Shown here in pieces: positions 56,565-64,000 of a DNA stretch of 64,000 bases. The stretch covers positions 77,748,001-77,812,000 of the forward strand of contig OZ231126.1 of NCBI GenBank assembly GCA_965153355.1, written 5' to 3'. The first letter of the stretch is position 1, and each line of letters begins with the position of its first letter. Under the pieces are notes generated by a model. The model searched no databases and was not told where the DNA came from. It saw only the letters and a list, made by a program, of their open reading frames with translations. Origin of the DNA: Flaccisagitta enflata (taxonomy: Eukaryota > Chaetognatha > Sagittoidea > Aphragmophora). Both the position numbers and the translations under genes were made by a program.

Positions 56565-56700
56565 TTTAAATGACTTAAAAAGAAGTAAATTGACTGAAAT
56601 GACCACTTTGACCTATTTTACTTAAGTGACTTAAAATAACTTAGAATGACTTAGAATGACTTAGAATTACATAAAATGACTAGAAATAACTTAAAGTATA
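56565..56700. repeat. Degenerate 10-bp ATGACTTAAA minisatellite
   Basis: Imperfect tandem ATGACTTAAA/ATAACTTAGA units for about 135 bp. Confidence 0.7.
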
Positions 56701-56804
56701 GTAAAAAAGTAAAGTGTGACGGACGGACGGACGGACCAACGGACCGACGGACCGACGGACCGATGGACCGACAAAGCGGGTTGTAGAGTCGCGTGCACGC
56801 GACT
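56701..56804 (+). mobile_element. Family A element, right half
   Basis: AAGTAAAGTGTGACGGACGG, a GACCGACGG block, ACAAAGCGGGTTGTAG and hairpin AGTCGCGTGCACGCGACT followed by AAAAAG. The left half is missing. Confidence 0.65.
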
Positions 56805-57059
56805 AAAAAGATATTGTTTACATGCACCCACCGCAGGTTAAGCGACCCATCGGCCATTCAAATGAGGATCCTTTTTCAATTTTCTGCTACTTGGTTTTGT
56901 GTGTCTCTCTCTCACGACATTTTAATCATATGAGCTGAGGACGAGCTTCAAACCGATTTCAGAATTGCTTGAAGAGGGTTTCCATCTATAATCCGTTCTC
57001 TGTCTCTCCCCTTCCCATTTTATCCTTCAACTTTTAAAATGCGGGTACGTGACGTCGTG

Positions 57060-57830
57060 AAATGGCATCTCGAATGTGACACGAAAAGAATGGAATAAAT
57101 ACAGTGGCATCTTGAATTTGACAAGAAAAGAATGACAAAAGCATAGTGGCGTCTTGGATCAGCACTAACATCTATCCCTTAACCTAATAGCTGTGATCAT
57201 ATTATTATTGTTTGATAGATAAGACAAAAGTCTTGTTTTCCGCATAGAAATTACTTATCCAAAGGTTTTGAATTTCAGTAACCATTAAATTTAGGTCGTA
57301 CGGTGGATAAATAGTAAATGAATGGAAGCATTTACTATACATAAATGAGTAGCTTTTGAATGTTTTGTTTTACTTTTATACGTTCAGTTGATTTTTCAAT
57401 TACATTTTCCTAAAGTCTTTTATAAGATACTTTTTGTTGAACATTTCATAAATAGAACAGTATGCATACAGTGGCATCTTGGATGTGACAAGAAAAGGAT
57501 GAAATAGATATAGTGGCATCTCGGTTTTGACATGAATTAAACAGAATGAATACAGTCGCATCTTAGATGAGACAAGAAAAGAATGGAATAAATAGAGTGG
57601 CATATCGGTTTTGACATGAATAGAACAGAATGAATACAGTGGCATCTTAGATGAGACAAGAAAATAATGGAATAAATAGAGTGGCATCTTGGATGTGACA
57701 CTAAATGAACGGAATGAATACAGCGGCATTTTGGATTTGACAATCAGAAAAGGAAGTACATTAAGTGGCAACTTTGGCATCTTGTATGCAAGAATAACAA
57801 AGTGGCATCTTAGATGCAAAAATTATAAGG
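57060..57830. repeat. Minisatellite with a GTGGCATCTT core
   Basis: Units of about 60 bp and half-units carry AATACAGTGGCATCTTGGAT and GTGACAAGAAAAGAATGGAA words: two at 57060-57170, then an array at 57460-57830. The periodic minus-strand ORFs (MPLYLFHSFLVSSK repeats) mirror the array. Confidence 0.75.
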
Positions 57831-57839
57831 AACAAACCA

Positions 57840-59240
57840 AAGGTTGAAAAAAATGGTCAAGACTCCTGGCCTGAAAAAATGTATAAGGAACAAACCATGT
57901 ATAAGGAACAAACCATAGGTTGAAAAAAATGGTCAAGACTCCTGGCCTGAAAAAATGTATTTTGTAATGTATTAGCTATCAATTTATAGTAAAAATTAAA
58001 AAATCGGCTTGGAAATAAAGAACTTCAAGCCCAAATATAGAAAAAATGAAGCATTTTTTACATATTTTTCATATTTATAGTTAAGATGACAGCTTCCAGC
58101 AGTTTAGAAATATCTGAAAAATGTGGCATTAGTTGCTGTTAAAAATGCTTTAAACTATTTGGTAAGTTTAGAGGTTTTTTTTACAGATAAGAGCTGAAAA
58201 AAACTAGTTTAAACAAGGAAATTGATTTTTTTTAGCTTTTTTTTATAAATATTTTTTTTAAATTCTTGAAAACTATAAATAGTGTACAAATATTGTTGAG
58301 ACACACATGCTGGAATATACAGTCGGTGGACAAAACACAATAGGTATATATATCACTCCATTGGTTTTGATCCAACCCACTGATATTGAACAGAATGCTG
58401 TAAACAACAACTGGTTGTTGAAATGACAGCCGGCTGTTAAGTTTCAAAGACGGTAAAAATCTGACTTTCACCAAATAGAATGGGACCTGCAGATTCATAA
58501 TCCTGATGAAATTCTGAGAAGTTTGATATGTCACACTTAACACTTTTTGTAAAAAATATTTTTTTTAACATTGCGTTATAATTAGATTAAACAATTATAA
58601 ACATATTTATTTTCATATAAAAGTATATGTTGTGACATATCAAATTTCTCAAAATTTCATCAGGATTATGAATCTGCAGGTCTCATTCTATTTGGTGAAA
58701 GTTGGATTTTTGCCAACTTTGTAACTTAACAGCCGGCTGTAATTTCAACAACCAGTTGTTGTTTACAGCATTCTGTTTGACATCAGTGGGTTGGAACAAA
58801 ACCAACAGAGTGATATATATACCTATTGTGTTTTGTCCGTTGACTGTATATACCAGCTTGTTTTAAGAAATATTTGATGGATTAGAGCTGAAAATTAGCA
58901 AAAAACAGTGAAAAATAGTTATTTTACAGAAGTTTTTATGGATTTAGATTAGTGAAAAATCACTCTAAACAAATACAAGTATGTAAATGCAATAGTGCAG
59001 CCACTGTAGACAAACTTTTCATAGATTTTTTCATACTGTAAGAAGCCATGAATACAATTTTTAATCTAAAAAATACTTAAAAATGCCTTTTTTTGGTATC
59101 ATTGAACTATCAATTCTGTATTTCCGAGCCAATTTTTTTATTTTTGCCATTTATTTATAGCTAATGCATCCAAAAAGACATTTTTTCAGGTCAGGAGTCT
59201 TGACTATTTTTTTTTCAACCTATGGTTTGTTCCTGGACGC
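57840..59240. mobile_element. Large foldback repeat with a nested TA-flanked MITE at its centre
   Basis: The left end GGAACAAACCATAGGTTGAA...GGTCAAGACTCCTGGCCTGA (57893-57950, with a partial duplication at 57829-57893) is the inverse of the right end (59180-59235). The arms remain recognisable inward (GGCTTGGAAATA / TATTTCCGAGCC) to about 58200 and 58900. No transposase is visible. A further end fragment occurs at 27955-28035. Confidence 0.65.
58320..58846. mobile_element. TA-flanked foldback MITE (CAGTCGGTGGAC ends)
   Basis: CAGTCGGTGGACAAAACACA at the left and CAGTCAACGGACAAAACACA inverted at the right. The arms are about 230 bp with small differences. TA lies on both sides (58318-58319, 58847-58848). 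CAACTGGTTGTTG and AGCCGGCTGT palindromes lie within each arm. Tc1/mariner-like by ends and target. Confidence 0.8.
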
Positions 59241-59660
59241 CGTGTTTTGGAATGCGATGATTATGTAGAACAATGAGAATATGACATGAACAGACGAATG
59301 AGATCTGAACGAGACCAGTGAGATTTGGACGAGACAGGCTTTCATTGCACTTTTGTTCTCTCAAAATTGCGTACTGAAGTTTATCGAAAAAGAAAATCCT
59401 CGAATTGTTTTTGTTTTGGTGCAGAACTCACGAGTTTAGCGGCTTATTCGGCAGCCATAACTGCTTTTATTTCAAACGGGGCATAATCTATCTGCTTTTT
59501 TCCTCTTTCTTTTGTACTTCTCTTCTGTCTTTGTCTTTTTTTTTTTTTTTTGGTTTCTCTCTTTCTTTCTTCTATCTTTGTTTTCATACTTCTTACTCCT
59601 TTTTTCTCTTTCTTTCTGTCTTTGTTTGTTTGTTTTTTGTTTATTTGTTGGTTTTCCCTT
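59241..59660. other. Intergenic T-rich DNA
   Basis: TTTCTTTC/TTTGTTT-rich. ORFs are Phe/Leu/Ser compositional artefacts. Confidence 0.35.
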
Positions 59661-59663
59661 TTT

Positions 59664-60151
59664 GGGCAGCAGCTCCGAAGGGGCGATGACCTATGCTTTC
59701 ACACAAATGGGGAATTTTCTCCTCCTCCTTCTTCTCCTTCTTCATACCCCCTCTCCCCCAAGCCTCCAAGTCCATATCTCAGCCAGGAGGCCCATATCCC
59801 AGCCTGGAGACCCAAATCCTAGTCTTGAGGTCCAGATCCCAAATTCCAACCCAAAGCCCAAATTCTAGTCTCAAGGGATTTGGGCCTCAAGACTGCGATT
59901 TGGGCCTCGAGGCTGGGATATGGGCCTTCAGGCTGAGATATGGGCGTGGATGCTGGGGGGAGTGGGGTGCGGAGGAGGAGAAGAAGAAGAAGAAGGAGGA
60001 GGAGGAGGAGAAAGTTCCCCATATGTGTGAAAGCATAGGTCATCGACCCCTTTGGAGCCACTGCCCTGCTCCCCCCTCAACTTCAACCACAACTTACTTT
60101 AAAAGCAGGGCACGGGTACCGCTGACCATCTTTAAACGCTTTTACGACTAT
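59664..60151 (-). mobile_element. Family B element with a palindromic minisatellite
   Basis: GGGCAGCAGCTCCGAAGGGG, CGATGACCTATGCTTTCACA and CTCCTTCTTC are followed by about five units of CCCATATCCCAGCCTGGAGA type. After 59877 the units invert (GATTTGGGCCTCGAGGCTGG), then GAAGAAGAAGAAGGAGG, TGTGTGAAAGCATAGGTCAT and TTTGGAGCCACTGCCC. The inverted leader GGTACCGCTGACCATC...AACGCTTTTACGACTA ends it. Confidence 0.75.
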
Positions 60152-60168
60152 CAGATTTCTTCCTTCTT

Positions 60169-60330
60169 TGTTTGTTTGTTTGTTTGTTTGTTTGTATGTT
60201 TGTTTGTTTGTTTGTTTGTTTGTTTCTTTCTTTTTTTTGTTCCTCACATCTTTGTTTGATTCTTTCTTCGTTTCTTTCTTCGTTTCTTTGTGTCTGTGTC
60301 TGTTTCTTTCTTTGTTCCTTACATCCCTGT
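60169..60330. repeat. (TTTG)n and TTTCTTTC-rich tract
   Basis: About 55 bp of TTTG followed by imperfect TTTCTTTCTTCG words. Confidence 0.9.
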
Positions 60331-60533
60331 TTCTTTGTTGGCCTTGTTTTTTTTCGAAATCGGTTCCCGAAAGCGGTGCTCGGGTTTTTGTCGCCTCTTT
60401 TCTGAAACTCTTTACAACTGACAGCCTGAGAAACAAATCAGCGCAACAAGGGTGTGTTTCCTGTGTTGACAACCATCGCGACTTTGCCCGTTAGTTGCGT
60501 TTGCAGCGGAAACACATGAAGTTCAGCCATTCC

Positions 60534-60679
60534 ACGGCCGGAGCGGATACACGACAGGACAGTAGCGGACGGTTGGGCAGGGGCAGTGATGCGGAAACAA
60601 CTCGCAATTCAAAAATGTTACGGACCAACCAACGGAAGGACCGACAAGGTAAGGTAAAAAGTCGCGTGTTCGCGAGTAA
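60534..60679 (+). mobile_element. Family A element, short full copy
   Basis: CGGCCGGAGCGGATACACGA, AGTAGCGGACGGTTGGGCAG, an ACCAACCAACGG block, GACAAGGTAAGGTAAAAAG and the stem GTCGCGTGTTCGCGAGT. Confidence 0.65.
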
Positions 60680-60834
60680 AAGAAAAGGCCCACACCCGTA
60701 CCCATATGTTGCGCGTGCTTGATTAAATCACTAATATCCACTTTGATTGAATTGTTCATATACAGGACATAAACACCTTTTTAAAACCATTTCAAGCTAT
60801 TTTAACCCCCTCTTAATGCCGGAAAACTAAATGG

Positions 60835-61284
60835 GCTTCAGGCTGAAAGACGGACGAACAGGCCAACGGAAAGACCAAAGAACTGACTGATGGACTGGTG
60901 GATGGACAAAGAGGGGTATTAGAATGGGCACAATTTGGGCATTCGAATGAAACATTATTTCCAATCACTTTTCGTGTTCTAATTGCATAATAAGAGCCTA
61001 TTCTATTTGTAAAATCGATTTGGACATGATATAGGCATTCCGTAATCAATGCTGTAATCATATAGAAAACATTGCTGTAGCTTTAAGAGAAATTTCCCAC
61101 ATAGTAATTCTATGCAACTAAAGCATTGAATACGGAATTCCTAGATCAAGTCCAAATCAATTTTCCAATGAGATAGGGCTCTAATTATGCAAATGGAACG
61201 TGAAGAGTGCTTGGAAATAATGTTTCTTTGATAAGCCCAGGTTGAGCCCACTCTAATGGGTATAGAGTCACGTAGCACGTGACT
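60835..61284 (+). mobile_element. Family A element interrupted by a foldback insertion
   Basis: A GACGGACGAAC...GACTGGTGGATGGACAAAGA block (60848-60917) continues after the insert with GGGTATAG and the hairpin AGTCACGTAGCACGTGACT (61266-61284). The stem is perfect yet differs from the family at a paired position. The left third of the element is not recognisable. Confidence 0.7.
60918..61257. mobile_element. Foldback element nested in family A, GGGT duplication
   Basis: Left ATTAGAATGGGCACAATTTG and inverted right ATTAGAGTGGGCTCAACCTG begin arms of about 140 bp. GGGT flanks both sides (60914-60917, 61258-61261). Removing the insert and one GGGT restores the family A sequence GACAAAGAGGGGTATAGAGT. 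I cannot assign a superfamily from a 4-bp duplication. Confidence 0.75.
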
Positions 61285-62150
61285 AAAAAGAAGAAAGAGA
61301 ATCGAAATTAAGACGCGGGAGAGTTTCGAAGGAGGTTGGCAGGTATCAAAGGAGCGGCAGGCGTATAATTGTTGGGAATAGATGGCAGGAGGGAGGCTGA
61401 AGGCTGAAGGCTGAAGGCTGAAAGCTGAGGGCGTAGGATCTCGATAAACTGTCACTGGCATTGTTGTGGCGTCATCGCGTTTGTTAACAAGGTACAGCAA
61501 AGTTTGCTGGATTTCAACAGGAAAGCCGAAAGGCTCAGGGTGAAAAGAGTGGGTAATTGAAATTGAATCGAAGGGGTTGGCCGTCGGAAATATTTTACAT
61601 GACGTGATGAAAGGGGCTGAAAGTGAGAGGCGTGATGAAAAAGGGATGGACAGGGAAGAGTGGGGTAAAAGGACTCACCTTGGGCAAAATGGGTCACCCG
61701 CTGTTTTCGACGAATCTGAAGAAATTGGATATTTCAATAATTAAGGAAGGTTTGATTTGATAAAAATAGAAATTGCACCGAAACTAACACTAGAGCTGAA
61801 CAAAGTGGTTGACCCGTTTTACCCCTGGTAACCCATTTCAACCCGCCACCCCTTGTATCTTTATCGGCTGGGTTTTGTCGTTAGAGATAATTAGGGCAGG
61901 GATCGGTATGATAGTGTGACAATTGAAGTAGCCAACTGAGTACTGAAAAAAGAAAAAAAAATGATGCGAGGCGTGAGCTGCGGGTGTGCTTGTTTCCCTG
62001 TTAAAGTCAAAGCAGGAAAACACGTAAAAGAAAGCAAAAGAAGAGAAAAAGAAAAGAAAAAAAAAGAGGGATTTTCGTTCTCCTTGAAAATGGTGAGATT
62101 AACTGACAGCTGCCAAACATTTCAACGGTCGATGGGCGAAGCAGAGACGT
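61285..62150. other. Intergenic DNA, no gene seen
   Basis: GAAGGCTGAAGGCTGAAG repeats briefly near 61395-61425. No splice-supported frame. Confidence 0.35.
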
Positions 62151-63300
62151 GATTGTTCCCACGTACGCGATCACTTGAAATTCCATGCCATCATCACGCC
62201 CTCTTCATCAAGATACAGTACTTTCCGAGCAAACCCGGCTAAAACTGGAGGATTAATTTTTGTTACTTTAATTTCATTTCCCAAACTTAATTTTTTGTAT
62301 CTAACTTAATTAAAAAATACTTGATTCCTTGAACATACTTGGCTGTGAAAAAAAATAACTTGTGAAATCAAAGTGCATGAAGACATCAGAATTGAGTGTT
62401 CTAATCCAGACCATTGGATTCGGCAAAAAAATTTACCTATCCTAGACTACAAGAACAGCTCAGTCAGACAATTATTTAAGATTTTATTGCCATTTAAAGT
62501 TTTTAAGGACAATTGTCCTAAATTATTTTGAGACAATTGTCCTTAAAAACTTGAAATGGCTATAAAATCTGAAATAATTGTCTGACTGAGCTGTTCTTGT
62601 AGTGTAGGATAGGTAAAATTTTCTGCCGAATCCAATGATCTGGGTTAGAACACTCAATTCTGATGTCTTCATGCACTTTGATTTCACGAGTCATTTTTTT
62701 TGACAGCCAAATATATTCAAGGTATTAAGTATCTTTTGATTAAGTTAGATACAAAAAATTGAATTAGGGAAATGAAATTAAAGTAACAAAAATTAATCCT
62801 CCAGTTTTAGCCGGGTTTGCTCGGAAGGTACTGTATAACTGAAGCCATGCAAAAACATGATTGTTCTCACATTTGCGAGCACTTGAAATTCATCAAGATG
62901 TAACTGAAGTCATACAGAAATACAATTGTTCCCATGTACGCAATCACTTGAAATTTTACACCACCATCACTACACTAGGCACTAGGCAACCAAAATGGAG
63001 CATCAGTTTTTCAGATATCATTTTGTGCAACAGGATACTCTTTAGAAATGCTATGTTATTGTTCTCACATATGCCAACACTGAATTGCTACACTTACATC
63101 ACATCCTTTTCCAGTTTTCCTAGAGGTATATCTGGATCCATGCAGAAACATGATTTTACTCAGGTACGCGATTGCATGAAATTCCATGCTATCATAACAT
63201 CCTCTTCATGAGCTGTAGCCATGCAGAAATATGATTGTTTTCGATTCTCCCGTACGCGATCACTTGAGATTCTGCGCCACTTTCATATCCTCTTTTTAGC
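62151..63300. repeat. Degenerate ~85-bp tandem repeat split by a MITE
   Basis: Units share ATGCAGAAA.ATGATTGTT, CACGTACGCGATCACTTGAA, ATTCCATGCCATCAT and CCTCTTCATCAAG. Copies start near 62150, 62840, 62905, 63140 and 63215, with a fragment at 63055. The MITE at 62216 interrupts the first unit. Confidence 0.7.
62216..62833. mobile_element. TA-flanked foldback MITE with >300-bp arms
   Basis: CAGTACTTTCCGAGCAAACC at the left and CAGTACCTTCCGAGCAAACC inverted at the right. The arms are almost identical all the way to a central GACAATTGTCC pair, so it is nearly a perfect 618-bp palindrome. TA lies on both sides (62214-62215, 62834-62835). Ends and target fit Tc1/mariner. Confidence 0.85.
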
Positions 63301-64000
63301 GAGCGCGCATCGTCGGAAATCTGAGGTGGACAACTTCCCCACGTATAAAAGTGATCCGCCTGTTTTAATAAATCATTAGCTATTTCCTGTAGACAATAGC
63401 GAAAATAACACCAAGTAGTGATACTTTTTCTGTAGCTTATTAAAATCTCTTTTAAGTAACCGCTTATTGCTGTTAAAATTCGTAACATTTTATAAAAATA
63501 GAAATGTTGCACATGGGTTTACTTGCGCTGTTGTCATCAACTCAAATCCTGTTAAACTTTTCAAATCTTGAAATGCAGCAGGAAGTTACATCCGGGATAA
63601 TCCAGTATTACGTATTAAACCTGAATTTACACGGAAGTAAGCTGCAGAGCTCTGCCAGCGTTGGCTTTAGCTAATCCCTGCTCATTTCATATCAGCTGTT
63701 GCAATGATCGCCTTGTCCATCGGCGAAGCGACATTTTAACGATGTTTATCATGTATAACTTGTTAAATAATTGACCAATCGTGAAAATTCTTTCAGTTTT
63801 GGAAAATTGAGAGAATTTTGGTCATGAGGTTTGCTCTAGATTTGCTTAATACGATTTTAGTAAGCATTGAGGAACTCTCGCTACTCTTTTACATATACTA
63901 AATGGAAAACTAGGAGTGATGCGCGTAGTAACTAGACAGTGAGGGCTCACAAGGCCCTCTGCCATATTTCACAGTTTGAGTATAGTGAGGGATATTGATC
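63301..64000. other. Right-end DNA, no gene seen
   Basis: AT-rich with only short ORFs. No repeat family recognised. Confidence 0.3.

Noticed and set aside
57400-57819. 139-codon repeat protein (MPLYLFHSFLVSSK repeats)
   Set aside because: It follows the GTGGCATCTT minisatellite. There is no start or splice evidence, and the repeat units themselves vary in length.

Overview
This is a eukaryotic, almost certainly invertebrate-animal, nuclear DNA window. Genes are split by GT-AG introns, the background is AT-rich, microsatellites hundreds of bases long are common, and most of the sequence is dispersed repeats and transposon remnants. I saw no operons, tRNA or rRNA genes, or CRISPR arrays. The species cannot be named from the sequence.

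Host genes. Three are supported by splice sites and reading frame. (1) An exon on the minus strand (470-133) of a gene that continues off the left edge. (2) A complete eight-exon tetraspanin on the plus strand (15594-23775). Its exon phases all agree and sum to 640 codons. It has an unusually long N-terminal region and a Gln/Ser-rich insert in the large extracellular loop. (3) A complete four-exon gene on the plus strand (40417-43611) for a 204-residue single-pass membrane protein with EF-hands. Nothing shows that the tetraspanin and the EF-hand protein work together. An unassigned ORF lies at 4796-5533 and decayed coding remnants at 44520-45801.

Retroelements. A 5'-truncated Penelope-like element (13876-12689, minus) keeps a frameshifted GIY-YIG part. 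A 5'-truncated non-LTR element with a restriction-like endonuclease (37056-38861, plus) has a mutated RT active site (FMDN) and sits between two CT microsatellites.

DNA-transposon-like elements with visible target duplications: hAT-like (11355-11848), CACTA-like (30299-30916), two MULE-like (9274-9788, 22347-22851), four with TA duplications and CAG-type ends (47719-48129, 49807-49980, 58320-58846, 62216-62833), and one with a GGGT duplication (60918-61257).

The dominant signal is a set of short repeats I do not recognise. Family A (about 115-300 bp, more than 20 copies) runs from CAAGGCCGG to a terminal hairpin such as AGTCGCGTAGCACGCGACT. The hairpin arms differ between copies by paired, pairing-preserving changes, and occupied/empty site comparisons suggest a TT/AA duplication. 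Family B (about 0.4-0.9 kb, nine copies plus fragments) carries GGCCCC/GGGGCC inverted repeats around a private minisatellite, sometimes arranged as a palindrome. B is twice nested inside A. Family C shares the ends of A but encloses a different minisatellite. These families, with older dispersed repeats here called D and E, fill most of the space between genes.
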